Shown in pieces: positions 7,337-16,412 of a stretch of 45,890 nt of DNA (the stretch's first letter is position 1; each line of letters begins with the position of its first letter). The stretch is from an uncultured SAR86 cluster bacterium (GTDB taxonomy: Bacteria > Pseudomonadota > Gammaproteobacteria > Magnimaribacterales > D2472), in NCBI GenBank assembly GCA_902556355.1, contig CACDVW010000007.1, forward strand, positions 1 through 45,890. The letters run 5' to 3'. The notes below the pieces were generated by a model that worked only from the letters and a program-made list of their open reading frames with translations, was not told the DNA's origin and made no database searches. A program made the translations under genes and the position numbers.

Positions 7337-7998
7337 AACAATTTTAGAGCGTTGATTATTTCATCTGCCTTGTTAACTATTATTGATTCGGGATATGTCC
7401 CATCTTTATCTAAACTATAGCCATAAAGACAACCAATAGTTTTTGTTCCTGCATTTTTACCAGCGATTAGATCATTTGGGTGATCTCCAACATAAACGCT
7501 TTCTTTAGGATCAACTCCTATTTTTTTGCATGCTAAAAGTATACCTTCTGGACTGGGTTTGCTATTTTGAAGATGATCTGGACATACAAGTGCTTTGCAA
7601 TTTTTAAGCTCATTGAAATAATTAATAAGAGGTTCGGCATAATCGAAAGGTTTATTAGTTACTATTCCATAAGGAATGCTATTTTCATCTAATTGATTTA
7701 ATAATGATGATATACCGGCAAATAGCTTTGATTTATTAGTTAGGTTATTTTTATATTCTATAAGAAACTCATTCCTGTATTTATTAAAGTCTGGATGATC
7801 TCTTGTAATCTCAAATCCAATTTCAGTAAATTTTACAGAACCTTCTGAAACAAAAGATCTTATATGGTCAAACTCTAAAGTAGCTCTTCCATGTCTTTTT
7901 AAAATATTATTTAGAGATAGAACAAAATCAGGAGCAGTATCAATAACCGTTCCATCAAGATCAAATAAAACTAATTTTGAACTAAGGCTTTTTTGCAT
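7333..7998 (-). CDS. mupP: HAD phosphatase, N-acetylmuramic acid 6-phosphate phosphatase (MupP) type
   Basis: The 221-residue HAD-family protein has the nucleophile motif DLDGT with Asp13 and Asp15, motif II in GIVTNKP, a motif III lysine in NSKPSPEGILLACKKIG, and acidic motif IV VYVGDHPNDLIAG. The segment ALVCPDHLQNSKPSPEG resembles Pseudomonas MupP (LVCPDH...SKPDPE), a cell-wall recycling phosphatase acting on MurNAc-6-phosphate, more than phosphoglycolate phosphatase Gph. The ubiG-mupP-yciK order supports this. Gph activity cannot be ruled out. It overlaps ubiG by 17 bases and yciK by 4. The partner genes amgK and murU are not in the window. Confidence 0.75.
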   Translation of the reverse strand: MQKSLSSKLVLFDLDGTVIDTAPDFVLSLNNILKRHGRATLEFDHIRSFVSEGSVKFTEIGFEITRDHPDFNKYRNEFLIEYKNNLTNKSKLFAGISSLLNQLDENSIPYGIVTNKPFDYAEPLINYFNELKNCKALVCPDHLQNSKPSPEGILLACKKIGVDPKESVYVGDHPNDLIAGKNAGTKTIGCLYGYSLDKDGTYPESIIVNKADEIINALKLL

Positions 7999-8674
7999 AC
8001 ATTAAGTAATTAACACCTAAATCATTATTAAGATTAGCTTTATGGGTTATTGGATTGTAAAACATTCCTTTGGTTTCAACTAACTCTGCAGAACTCTCTC
8101 TAATGTATGATCCAAGTGATGAAGGTTTTATGAATTTATCAAATTCATGAGTGCCTTTAGGTAATATGTTGAATATATATTCAGCTCCAACTATTGCAGT
8201 AATCCAAGATCTAGGATTTTTATTTATGGTAGATAAAAATAGATCTCCATTTGGTTTTAAAAGGTTAATACACGTTTTTACCAATAATTTAGGATCAGGA
8301 ACATGCTCTAAAACCTCAAGGCATGTTACAACATCATATTTTTCTGTGCTTTTCTGAATTAGATCTTCAGCCGTGCTTTCTTGATAGTCTATTGATTTAT
8401 TATTTTTTTTTGCATGATGTTTTGCAATTTCAATACCAGGACCAGCAGCATCAATACCTGTAACGATTGCCCCTTTATCATGCAAAGCTTCTGCCAATAT
8501 ACCTCCACCACAGCCCACATCTAGTATTGTTTTACCTTCTAATTCAACTTTTGATGATATGTATTCAGCTCTAAGAGGGTTGATTACATGAAGAGGTTTA
8601 AAGTCTCCAGAGGTATCCCACCATTTCTCTGCAAGATCTGCGAATTTTTGAACTTCTCGTTGGTCTATGTTCAT
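7982..8674 (-). CDS. ubiG: Ubiquinone biosynthesis O-methyltransferase UbiG
   Basis: This SAM-dependent enzyme catalyses both O-methylation steps of ubiquinone synthesis. The 230-residue protein opens with the UbiG signature EVQKFADLAEKWWDTSGDFKPLHVINPLR. SAM-binding motif I is TILDVGCGGGILAEAL at about 49-64. CLEVLEHVPDP is the post-I motif and FLSTINKNPRSW is typical of the family. Length matches E. coli UbiG (240). It is the first gene of the minus-strand ubiG-mupP-yciK operon, reading from a 178-base divergent region shared with pntAA. It implies aerobic respiration with ubiquinone. Confidence 0.95.
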   Translation of the reverse strand: MNIDQREVQKFADLAEKWWDTSGDFKPLHVINPLRAEYISSKVELEGKTILDVGCGGGILAEALHDKGAIVTGIDAAGPGIEIAKHHAKKNNKSIDYQESTAEDLIQKSTEKYDVVTCLEVLEHVPDPKLLVKTCINLLKPNGDLFLSTINKNPRSWITAIVGAEYIFNILPKGTHEFDKFIKPSSLGSYIRESSAELVETKGMFYNPITHKANLNNDLGVNYLMYAKKP

Positions 8675-8730
8675 GAGAGAATTTTACCCTTAATAGAACT
8701 ATTTAGACATAGGGCAATAAATTAAATATG

Positions 8731-8745
8731 TGTAGTAAAACTACA
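8731..8745. promoter_or_regulatory. Perfect inverted repeat TGTAGT-AAA-ACTACA between ubiG and pntAA
   Basis: Six-base arms with a three-base spacer lie in the divergent region, and a further ACTACA half-site occurs at 8825-8830 near the expected pntAA transcription start. TAGTGT/ACACTA arms with the same TAGT core occur upstream of scpA. This may be a regulator site, but no regulator can be named. Confidence 0.35.
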
Positions 8746-8793
8746 ATTTGAAAAGTGCTTTAATCATTTAAAATTCGGTATATTTTAATTAAA

Positions 8794-8822
8794 TTGACTT
8801 TTTATTTTTATTACGTTTTACT
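8794..8822 (+). promoter_or_regulatory. Candidate sigma-70 promoter for the pnt operon
   Basis: TTGACT at 8794-8799 (5 of 6 consensus) is followed after 17 bases by TTTACT at 8817-8822 (4 of 6). The predicted start near 8829 leaves about 24 bases of leader before the GTG at 8853. It is the best promoter-like pair in the region. Confidence 0.4.
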
Positions 8823-8852
8823 TCACTACATACACAGTTTAAAAAAATAATA

Positions 8853-9971
8853 GTGATTATTTCAGCATTAAAATCTAATGACCCAAAAGATCACAGGTCA
8901 CCAATCCATCCAGATACCATAAGTGCTTTAACAAGCCTAAAAGTTGAAATAAATTTCGAACGTGGCATTGGAGAGGGTATTAATTCAGACGATAGCGTTT
9001 TCGAAAACCTAGGCCTCAAAAGTTCTTCAAGGTCCGAGTGTCTTGAAAAATCAGACTTGCTAATTACCAATCAACCAATTTCAGCAGAAGAAATATCATC
9101 TATGAAAAAAGGTTCAACATTAATAGGAATGGTCAGTCCATTTTCTAATCAAGAGCTAATAAATGCTTGTGCAGCAAATGACATTAATTTAGTTAGCATG
9201 GAATTTATTCCAAGAATTACCAGAGCTCAAAAAATGGACGTACTCAGCTCTCAAGCTAATCTTGCAGGTTATGCTGCAGTTATTGAATCAGCTAAACATT
9301 TATCCACTGCTCTTCCAATGATGATGACCGCTGCTGGTACTTTAAAGCCCGCAAGAGTTTTTGTAATTGGTGTTGGAGTTGCTGGCCTACAAGCTATTGC
9401 AACAGCAAAAAGGCTTGGCGCAAGAGTAGATGCTTTTGATACAAGAGATGTTGTAGAAGAACAGGTCCAATCTTTAGGAGCTAAATTTGTAAAAATTGAT
9501 CTTGGAGAAACAGGTCAGACAGATCAAGGCTATGCAAAAGAGTTAACACCAGAACAGGTTCAAAAACAAAAAGATCTACAAGCTGATGTTTGTGCTAGGT
9601 CTGACATTGTTATTACAACCGCACAATTATTCGGAAGACCGGCACCAAAATTGATCGATACTGCTACTATAGAAAAAATGAAACCTGGTAGTGTAATTTT
9701 TGATATGGCTGTTGAATCCGGAGGTAATGTTGAGGGGTCTTTAGCCGATGAAGTAGTAATTAAAAATGGTGTAAAAATTATTGGTATTTCCAATTTAGCA
9801 TCTTCGGTTTCAAATCACGCATCTCTAGCACTATCAAATAATTTTAACCATTGGATTACAGATTTTTTTAACAATGAAGATAGCTCAATCAACTTTGATT
9901 TTGATGACGAGATCATAAAAAGCAGTGTCATTGTATTTAATAGTAAAATTTTAAATGAGAGGTTCCAGTAA
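8853..9971 (+). CDS. pntAA: NAD(P) transhydrogenase alpha subunit part 1 (soluble NAD(H)-binding dI)
   Basis: PntAA is the NAD(H)-binding domain I of proton-translocating transhydrogenase, which makes NADPH from NADH using the proton gradient. The 372-residue protein has an alanine-dehydrogenase-like N-terminus, the family motif RAQKMDVLSSQANLAGY, a Rossmann GVGVAGLQAIATAKRLGA and DAFDTRDVVEEQVQSLGAKF. It lacks the membrane helices fused at the C-terminus in E. coli PntA; these are encoded by the next gene, as in Rhodospirillum. The start is GTG; no ATG or TTG lies in frame just upstream, and no Shine-Dalgarno site is visible. Confidence 0.92.
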   Translation: MIISALKSNDPKDHRSPIHPDTISALTSLKVEINFERGIGEGINSDDSVFENLGLKSSSRSECLEKSDLLITNQPISAEEISSMKKGSTLIGMVSPFSNQELINACAANDINLVSMEFIPRITRAQKMDVLSSQANLAGYAAVIESAKHLSTALPMMMTAAGTLKPARVFVIGVGVAGLQAIATAKRLGARVDAFDTRDVVEEQVQSLGAKFVKIDLGETGQTDQGYAKELTPEQVQKQKDLQADVCARSDIVITTAQLFGRPAPKLIDTATIEKMKPGSVIFDMAVESGGNVEGSLADEVVIKNGVKIIGISNLASSVSNHASLALSNNFNHWITDFFNNEDSSINFDFDDEIIKSSVIVFNSKILNERFQ

Positions 9972-9972
9972 C

Positions 9973-10245
9973 ATGGAAATATATGCTTTATTAGGTTTCG
10001 TTCTTATCCTTTCTATTTACTTAGGTTTAGAGCTAATATCAAAAGTGCCAAGTACTCTTCACACTCCTTTAATGTCTGGAGCAAACGCTATTTCAGGTAT
10101 TGCATTGGTGGGAGCTTTAGTCTTGTCAACAGATTCAAATCTTCAAAGTGCAATAGCTTTTTTAGCCGTCCTTTTCGCTTCAATTAATGTATTTGGTGGA
10201 TATCTTGTTACTAATAGAATGCTGAAAATGTTTAAGAAGAAATAG
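9973..10245 (+). CDS. pntAB: NAD(P) transhydrogenase alpha subunit part 2 (membrane dII)
   Basis: This is a small 90-residue membrane subunit with about three helices (YALLGFVLILSIYLGLELI, AISGIALVGALVLS, AIAFLAVLFASINVFGGYLV) and the conserved STLHTPLMSGANAIS. It forms part of the proton channel with PntB. The ORF track begins at an ATG at 9955 inside pntAA. I choose the ATG at 9973, which is preceded by AGAGG at 9958-9962 with 10 bases of spacing and gives the family's typical N-terminus. It sits between pntAA and pntB, only 2 bases from pntB. Confidence 0.88.
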   Translation: MEIYALLGFVLILSIYLGLELISKVPSTLHTPLMSGANAISGIALVGALVLSTDSNLQSAIAFLAVLFASINVFGGYLVTNRMLKMFKKK

Positions 10246-10247
10246 TC

Positions 10248-11627
10248 ATGAGTATTTTTGAAGACATAACTGCAGTACAAAATATCATTTATATCGTTGC
10301 TTCTATTCTTTTTATATCAGGTATTAAAATGCTTGGTAAAGAAGATACAGCCGTTAAAGGTAACTTCTTATCAGCTTTTGCTATGTTTATTGCTGTTTTA
10401 GCAACTATTATCTTTATAGTTGATCCGATTGTATTGCTTGGTGGTATTTTACTTGGGGCTATTATTGGCTCAACAATAGCATTAAAAGTTAAGATGACTT
10501 CTATACCTGAAATGGTAGCTTTATTTAATGGTTTTGGTGGGCTGGCAACATTCTTAATTGCTTGGTCTGAATATAATTCAATTCCAGATAATTATTTCCA
10601 GTATTTATTGGTCATGGTCACAATATATATTGGAGGCGTTACTTTTACAGGGAGCTTGATAGCTTACGGAAAGTTGTCTGAAAAATTAAAAGTAGCTAAA
10701 ACTTCTATTATTACAAAAATTTTTACTACTATTTTTTATGGATCAATATTATTTTTAATTTTTAGTATCTTGCTGCCATTTATGCCTGCAATCGGCTTTA
10801 ATTTCTTTACAGTGCTGCTAGTTATTACTCTCCTTGGTGGTATAGGTTTCGTTTTGCCTATTGGAGGCGGCGATATGCCAGTAGTTATATCTTTGTTAAA
10901 CTCATTTTCAGGAATTGCTGCTGCATTCGCTGGTCTTCTTTTATTAAATAATGTATTAATTGTTGCTGGATCACTTGTCGGTGCAAGTGGACTTATTCTT
11001 ACAGTCATAATGGCAAAAGCAATGAATAGATCTATTAATAATATTCTATTCGTTGGTTACGCTAGCGCATCTAAAGGTTCATCTTCAGAAGAGCAGGGTG
11101 AAGTAAGCCCAATCAATGTTGCTGATGCATTTTTAATTTTAGAAAGCGCGAGTTCAGTATTAATTATTCCTGGTTATGGCATGGCTGTTGCTCAAGCTCA
11201 GCATGTAGTTAGAGAGCTGGGCGAGTTACTTGAAGAAAATGGTACAGAAGTGAAATATGGGATACATCCTGTAGCAGGTAGAATGCCTGGCCATATGAAC
11301 GTCTTATTAGCAGAAGCAAATGTTCCTTATGATGTTTTAGCTGAACCTGACGATGTGAATCCAATTATGGACTCAGTTGATGTAGCTGTAGTTATTGGTG
11401 CCAATGATGTTGTTAATCCTTCTGCTACAGAAGAGCCAGGTAGTCCAATATATGGAATGCCAATAATTGAAGTGCACAACGCAAAGACAGTTTTTGTTTT
11501 AAAAAGGTCAATGTCCTCAGGCTTTGCAGGCGTTCAAAATCCATTGTTTTTTAAACAAAATACTAGAATGCTATTCGGTGATGCAAAAGAGTCAATTGGT
11601 GGCTTAGTTTCTGAATTTAAAGACTAA
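10248..11627 (+). CDS. pntB: NAD(P) transhydrogenase beta subunit (membrane dII plus NADP(H)-binding dIII)
   Basis: The 459-residue protein matches the size of PntB. The N-terminal two thirds is a set of membrane helices including GGVTFTGSLIAYGKL and LPIGGGDMPVVISLLNSFSG. The C-terminal domain III starts near 280 and has IIPGYGMAVAQAQHVVREL, HPVAGRMPGHMNVLLAEANVPYD, VVIGANDVVNP and VFVLKRSMSSGFAGVQNPLF, the NADP(H) site. It completes the three-gene transhydrogenase operon. Together the subunits supply NADPH for biosynthesis in the inner membrane. Confidence 0.95.
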   Translation: MSIFEDITAVQNIIYIVASILFISGIKMLGKEDTAVKGNFLSAFAMFIAVLATIIFIVDPIVLLGGILLGAIIGSTIALKVKMTSIPEMVALFNGFGGLATFLIAWSEYNSIPDNYFQYLLVMVTIYIGGVTFTGSLIAYGKLSEKLKVAKTSIITKIFTTIFYGSILFLIFSILLPFMPAIGFNFFTVLLVITLLGGIGFVLPIGGGDMPVVISLLNSFSGIAAAFAGLLLLNNVLIVAGSLVGASGLILTVIMAKAMNRSINNILFVGYASASKGSSSEEQGEVSPINVADAFLILESASSVLIIPGYGMAVAQAQHVVRELGELLEENGTEVKYGIHPVAGRMPGHMNVLLAEANVPYDVLAEPDDVNPIMDSVDVAVVIGANDVVNPSATEEPGSPIYGMPIIEVHNAKTVFVLKRSMSSGFAGVQNPLFFKQNTRMLFGDAKESIGGLVSEFKD

Positions 11628-11642
11628 TTACTTCATAAAATA

Positions 11643-11651
11643 TGCTAAAAT
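11643..11651 (+). promoter_or_regulatory. Candidate extended -10 promoter for gyrA
   Basis: TGCTAAAAT reads as TGnTAnAAT with the extended TG dinucleotide and a 5-of-6 -10 hexamer. No good -35 lies upstream, which is usual for extended -10 promoters. Initiation would be near 11658, about 40 bases before the gyrA ATG. Confidence 0.35.
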
Positions 11652-11654
11652 ATA

Positions 11655-11677
11655 CCCTTAATTAGGGACCTTTTTTT
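11655..11677 (+). terminator. Weak hairpin and T-run after pntB
   Basis: CCCT-TAATT-AGGG forms a 4-base-pair stem with a 5-base loop, followed three bases later by seven T residues at 11671-11677. The stem is too short for a strong intrinsic terminator. It could be a leaky end for the pnt operon or part of the gyrA leader. Confidence 0.25.
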
Positions 11678-11697
11678 ACATCAAAAATACATAGCAT

Positions 11698-14244
11698 ATG
11701 AGTGACTTCGCAAAAGAAATAATATCGGTAAATATTGAAGATGAGCTTAAGCAATCATACCTTAGCTATGCTCTTAGCGTTATCCATGGAAGAGCTCTCC
11801 CAGATATAAGGGATGGTCTTAAACCAGTCCACAGACGTATTTTATATGCGATGTATGACCTTAAAAATTCATATAACAAACCTTATAAAAAATCAGCAAG
11901 AGTAGTTGGTGATGTTATTGGTAAATATCATCCTCATGGCGATAGCGCCGTATACGACGCAATGGTAAGAATGGCACAAGATTTTTCAATGAGATATCCA
12001 ATTGTTGAGGGCCAGGGAAATTTTGGTTCTATAGATGGTGATCCGCCTGCTGCAATGAGATATACAGAAGTAAGGATGGCGAAGATCACTGATCAGATGT
12101 ATGGAGATATTGAAAAAGAAACAGTCTCCTATTCGCCAAACTATGATGGTAGTGAATTCATTCCAGATGTTTTACCTACAAAAATTCCAAATCTCTTAGT
12201 AAATGGTTCATCTGGTATCGCTGTGGGTATGGCTACAAATATTCCGCCGCACAATCTTACTGAAGTTCTTAATGCAAGCGTTAACTTAATAAATGACCCC
12301 AAACTTTCAATTGATGATCTTATTAAAGACATCTCTGGTCCGGATTTTCCAACAGGTGGAACAATTGATGGAAAGGCTGGCATATATGAAGCCTATAAGA
12401 CTGGAAGAGGTATTATTCATATCAGATCTAATACTTCCATTGAAGAAGATGAGAAATCAGGCAAACAATCACTCATAATCAATGAAATTCCATTTATGGT
12501 AAATAAAGCTAAGATGCTTGAAAAAATTGCTGAATTAGTCAAAGAGAAAAAGATAGAAGGAATTACAGAAATAAGAGATGAGTCTGATAAGGATGGGTTG
12601 CGAGTCGTTATTGAAGTAAGAAAAGGAGATTCTGTAGAGGTTTTAGAAAATAATCTTTTTGCACAAACTCAATTAGAACAATCATTTGGTATCAATTTTA
12701 CGGTTTTAGTTGATGGGCAGCCGAAGGAAGTAAATCTAAAAGAAATGCTCGAAGCTTTCATCAAGCATCGTAAAGACATTATAACCAAACGTACAAAATA
12801 CGATTTAAAAAAGGCTAAGGATAGAGGTCATATTGTTGAAGGGCTTATGGTAGCTATAGCTAATATTGATGAAGTTATAACAATTATTAAGAAGTCAAAA
12901 GATCCAAAATTAGCAGCTGATGCTCTGTGTAAAAAAGTTTGGAAAGCGGGACCGGTTGAGGCTATTCTTAAAAAAGTTGGCAAAGATGCATGCAAACCAA
13001 AAGGCTTAAGCAAAGATCTTGGCATCAACGGCAAAAAATATAAACTTTCTCCTGATCAAGCAAAAGCAATTTTAGAACTAAGATTGGGAAGACTAACTGG
13101 TTTAGAGCAAGATAATTTAAGTAATGAGTTTTCAGAAATAGTTGCAAAAATTATAGATCTACAAAAGATATTAGATGACAAAGAGACTCTAAAGAATTTG
13201 ATGATAGAAGAGCTTGAAGAGGTAAAAACTAATTTTGGAGATGAAAGAAGAACTTTAATTAATGATACAAGAAGAGGGATAACTAACGAGGATCTTATAC
13301 CTGAGGAGATGAGAGTTTTAACTGTATCAAGAAGTGGATATGCAAAAACTCAACCTCTCGACGAATATAGAGAGCAGAGAAGAGGAGGACAAGGTAAAGC
13401 TGCAGCTGCTGTTAAAGAAGAGGATTTAATTCAGAATCTTTATGTCCTTAGTAGTCATATGCAAATTTTATGTTTTACGACTAAAGGTAAAGTTTTTTGG
13501 TTAAAAGTTTATGAAATTCCTGTGGCCTCTAGAACCTCGAAAGGAAGACCTTTAGTAAACATGTTAAATCTTGATGATGATGAATCGGTAAGTGATATTC
13601 TTCCGGTAAGTGAGTTTTCAGATGATCAGTTTATTTTCATGGCTACTAGAAATGGTACTACTAAAAAGACAAACCTAAGTTTGTTTTCTAAAAAATATAA
13701 ATCAGGTATAAAAGCAATAAATTTAGACGAAGATGACAAGCTTGTTGGTACAGCAATAACCTCAGGAGATAATGAAATTCTATTAGCATCATCATCTGGA
13801 AAATTAATTAGATTTAATGAGTCACATGTTAGACCAATGGGCAGAACTGCAAGAGGCGTTAGAGGTATTAGACTTAAAAAAGATGAAAAACTAATTTCTC
13901 TGATGATAGCTGATCCAGAAAAAACTATATTATGTGTTTCAGAAAATGGATATGGTAAAAAAACTGCTTTGGATGATTTTCCTTCACACAATAGAGGCGG
14001 GCAAGGAGTTATTTCAATGAAAACCAGTGAAAGAAATGGCTCAATGGTTTCGGCAGCATTGGTAGAAGATGAAGATGGAATAATGTTAATTAGTGACAAA
14101 GGAACCATGATTCGAACAAGTGTTTCACAAGTACCTACATTAAGTAGAAATACACAAGGTGTTAAAGTTATTACTCCAAAGGAAGGAGAAAAACTCATCG
14201 AGTGTGTAACAATTCCAAACGAAGATAACGAAGAGGAAGAATAA
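11698..14244 (+). CDS. gyrA: DNA gyrase subunit A
   Basis: GyrA makes the double-strand break and wraps DNA for negative supercoiling with GyrB. The 848-residue protein has the winged-helix/tower core with catalytic Tyr122 in [10 protein letters not shown]. The quinolone-determining region [19 protein letters not shown] keeps Ser83 and Asp87, the susceptible residues in E. coli numbering. The GyrA box is QRRGGQGK near 560, followed by six beta-pinwheel blades, and the protein ends in an acidic tail EDNEEEE. The GyrA box and tail distinguish it from ParC. The stop overlaps the serC start by one base (TAATG), so it begins a long gene chain through rpsA and ihfB. Confidence 0.97.
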   Translation: MSDFAKEIISVNIEDELKQSYLSYALSVIHGRALPDIRDGLKPVHRRILYAMYDLKNSYNKPYKKSARVVGDVIGKYHPHGDSAVYDAMVRMAQDFSMRYPIVEGQGNFGSIDGDPPAAMRYTEVRMAKITDQMYGDIEKETVSYSPNYDGSEFIPDVLPTKIPNLLVNGSSGIAVGMATNIPPHNLTEVLNASVNLINDPKLSIDDLIKDISGPDFPTGGTIDGKAGIYEAYKTGRGIIHIRSNTSIEEDEKSGKQSLIINEIPFMVNKAKMLEKIAELVKEKKIEGITEIRDESDKDGLRVVIEVRKGDSVEVLENNLFAQTQLEQSFGINFTVLVDGQPKEVNLKEMLEAFIKHRKDIITKRTKYDLKKAKDRGHIVEGLMVAIANIDEVITIIKKSKDPKLAADALCKKVWKAGPVEAILKKVGKDACKPKGLSKDLGINGKKYKLSPDQAKAILELRLGRLTGLEQDNLSNEFSEIVAKIIDLQKILDDKETLKNLMIEELEEVKTNFGDERRTLINDTRRGITNEDLIPEEMRVLTVSRSGYAKTQPLDEYREQRRGGQGKAAAAVKEEDLIQNLYVLSSHMQILCFTTKGKVFWLKVYEIPVASRTSKGRPLVNMLNLDDDESVSDILPVSEFSDDQFIFMATRNGTTKKTNLSLFSKKYKSGIKAINLDEDDKLVGTAITSGDNEILLASSSGKLIRFNESHVRPMGRTARGVRGIRLKKDEKLISLMIADPEKTILCVSENGYGKKTALDDFPSHNRGGQGVISMKTSERNGSMVSAALVEDEDGIMLISDKGTMIRTSVSQVPTLSRNTQGVKVITPKEGEKLIECVTIPNEDNEEEE

Positions 14245-15317
14245 TGCGCAAGTGGAATTTCTGCGCTGGGCCTGCTGTCATATCTGAACAGGTACTGTCT
14301 GAAGTAAAAGATGAACTACTAGAATGGGGTGACTCAGGCATGTCTATTATGGAAATGAGTCATAGATCAAAAATCTATGATGGTGTTGCTAAAGACGCAA
14401 AACAAGATTTCATAGATATCTTAAATGTTCCACCATCACATGAAGTTCTTTTTCTTCAGGGTGGAGCAACACATCAATTTTCCATGGTTCCATTAAACTT
14501 TGCTCATAATAATAATGCTGATTATGTTTTATCAGGCTCGTGGTCTAAAAAAGCAATTGCAGAAGCATCTAAATTAACTAAGGTAAACACTATTGCCTCC
14601 TCAGAAAATCATGGCTTTTCATATGCTCCAAGTGAAGAGGATTGGAAATACTCTGAGGACTCTGCATATGTTCATTATTGCCCCAATGAAACCATTCAAG
14701 GAGTTGCAATACATGAAGCTCCAGATATAAACAATCACTTAATTGCTGACATGTCTTCAGTCATATTGAGCGAGCCATTAGATGTATCTAAATTTTCTTT
14801 AATTTATGCAGGAGCACAAAAAAATATTGGACCAGCTGGATTGACTATGGTCATTATTAAAAAGGACTTAATGGAGCTAGAAAATGAAAATTTACCAAAT
14901 ATATTAAGATACTCAAAACATTCTGAATCTGATTCTATGTTGAATACGCCGCCTACCTTTGCATGGTATATGGCAGGTAAAGTTTTCAAGTGGATAAAGC
15001 AATCTGGTGGCTTAGAGTTTTTTAAAGAACAAAATCATTTAAAGGCATCAACTCTTTATAGCTACATAGATAACTCTGCATTCTATTCAAATCCAGTTAA
15101 GGTAGAAAATAGATCTATTATGAACGTTCCTTTTATACTTGCTGATAATGATCTAGATAGCGTATTCTTGAAAGAGTCTGAAGGAAATGGATTTTTAAAC
15201 CTCAAAGGCCATAGATCTGTTGGCGGAATGAGAGCAAGTATATATAATGCAATGCCTTTGGAGGGAATTAACGAGCTTGTAGACTTTATGAAAGTCTTTG
15301 AAGCAAAATATGGCTAA
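14244..15317 (+). CDS. serC: Phosphoserine aminotransferase
   Basis: This PLP enzyme converts 3-phosphohydroxypyruvate to phosphoserine in serine synthesis and also serves in pyridoxal phosphate synthesis. The 357 residues match the E. coli size. Signatures are NFCAGPAVISEQVL, SIMEMSHRSKIY, LFLQGGATHQFSMVPLNF, and the PLP lysine Lys193 in YAGAQKNIGPAGLTMVII. The C-terminal HRSVGGMRASIYNAMP contributes to phosphate binding. It sits directly between gyrA and pheA, the common Pseudomonas order. Confidence 0.96.
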   Translation: MRKWNFCAGPAVISEQVLSEVKDELLEWGDSGMSIMEMSHRSKIYDGVAKDAKQDFIDILNVPPSHEVLFLQGGATHQFSMVPLNFAHNNNADYVLSGSWSKKAIAEASKLTKVNTIASSENHGFSYAPSEEDWKYSEDSAYVHYCPNETIQGVAIHEAPDINNHLIADMSSVILSEPLDVSKFSLIYAGAQKNIGPAGLTMVIIKKDLMELENENLPNILRYSKHSESDSMLNTPPTFAWYMAGKVFKWIKQSGGLEFFKEQNHLKASTLYSYIDNSAFYSNPVKVENRSIMNVPFILADNDLDSVFLKESEGNGFLNLKGHRSVGGMRASIYNAMPLEGINELVDFMKVFEAKYG

Positions 15318-15323
15318 CTAAAA

Positions 15324-16412
15324 ATGTCTAAGGAAAATTTAAAATCTTTAAGGTCAAAAATAGATAAAATTGATAAAGACCTTTTAAAACTTATACAAAA
15401 AAGAGCAGCTCTTGCAGTTAGCATTGGAAAAATTAAATCAAAAATTAGTCCCAACACCTCTTTTTACAAACCAGATAGAGAAGCTACCATTCTTAGGAAC
15501 ATACTTAAAGCAAATGAAAAAGGGGCCCTCTCTAACGAGAAAGTAAGAACTATTTATAAAGAACTTATTTCAGGATGTCTTTCATTAGAAGAGGCTTTAA
15601 GAATTTCCTATTTGGGTCCTGAGGGAACTCATTCAGAAGCTGCAGTTCATGGTCACTTTGGATCTTTAGTTTCCAGAATTCCATCACCAACTATTGATGA
15701 TGTTTTCCATCAAGTTTTAAAAGGAGAAGCGGATATAGGTGTTGTGCCAGTAGAGAATTCTTCTGAAGGAGTAATCAATACAACATTAAATTGTTTAGCA
15801 GACAATGATTCTCTTTCTATAATCGGAGAAATATATCTAGATATTAATCATCAGCTAGCATCTGGTAATAAATTTGATATTAAAGATGCTTTTGCAATCG
15901 CATCTCACCCACAAGCCTTAGGCCAATGTAACAAATGGATAGAAAAAAATATTGGTTCAATCAAACGTTTAGAAATGCCAAGCTCTGCAGTTGCTGCTAA
16001 ATATGCAAAAGAAAACAAGAATATTTTATGCATAGTCAATTCTCTTGCTGTTGAAAAATATAAGCTAAGATTGCAGAAAAAAGATATTCAAGATTATTCA
16101 GATAACAAAACTAGATTTTTAGTTATTGGTCAAAATGATTTAGCTTCAACTGGAAAAGATAAAACTTCATTTTTAATTCAGACCACGAATACACCTGGAG
16201 CTTTAATAAATATTCTTAGACCTTTTGAAAAAAGGAAAATTAATTTAAGTAAGATTGAAACACGACCATCAAGAGGAAATATTAATTCTCATGATTTTTT
16301 CATTGACTGTGAAGGTCATCAAAATGATCAAAAGCTTAGACTGGCAATAAAAGAAGTTAAAACAACCGGTTCTTTGGTACGAATATTAGGATCATATCCA
16401 CAACATGTATGA
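15324..16412 (+). CDS. pheA: Bifunctional chorismate mutase / prephenate dehydratase (P-protein)
   Basis: It turns chorismate into prephenate and then phenylpyruvate for phenylalanine. The 362-residue protein has three parts. The AroQ chorismate mutase is at about 1-90 (LRSKIDKIDKDLLKLIQKRAAL). The prephenate dehydratase is at about 94-270, with ISYLGPEGTHSEAA, VPVENSSEGVINTTL and the catalytic threonine in NKTRFLVIG. An ACT domain is at about 283-360, with TNTPGALINILRPF and the phenylalanine-binding ETRPSR motif, indicating feedback inhibition by Phe. The end overlaps hisC by 4 bases. Confidence 0.96.
   Translation: MSKENLKSLRSKIDKIDKDLLKLIQKRAALAVSIGKIKSKISPNTSFYKPDREATILRNILKANEKGALSNEKVRTIYKELISGCLSLEEALRISYLGPEGTHSEAAVHGHFGSLVSRIPSPTIDDVFHQVLKGEADIGVVPVENSSEGVINTTLNCLADNDSLSIIGEIYLDINHQLASGNKFDIKDAFAIASHPQALGQCNKWIEKNIGSIKRLEMPSSAVAAKYAKENKNILCIVNSLAVEKYKLRLQKKDIQDYSDNKTRFLVIGQNDLASTGKDKTSFLIQTTNTPGALINILRPFEKRKINLSKIETRPSRGNINSHDFFIDCEGHQNDQKLRLAIKEVKTTGSLVRILGSYPQHV

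Noticed and set aside
13626-14198. 190-residue minus-strand ORF
   Set aside because: It is an antisense shadow of gyrA, whose protein is conserved across this stretch; the shadow has low-complexity Ser/Pro/Leu content and no family features.
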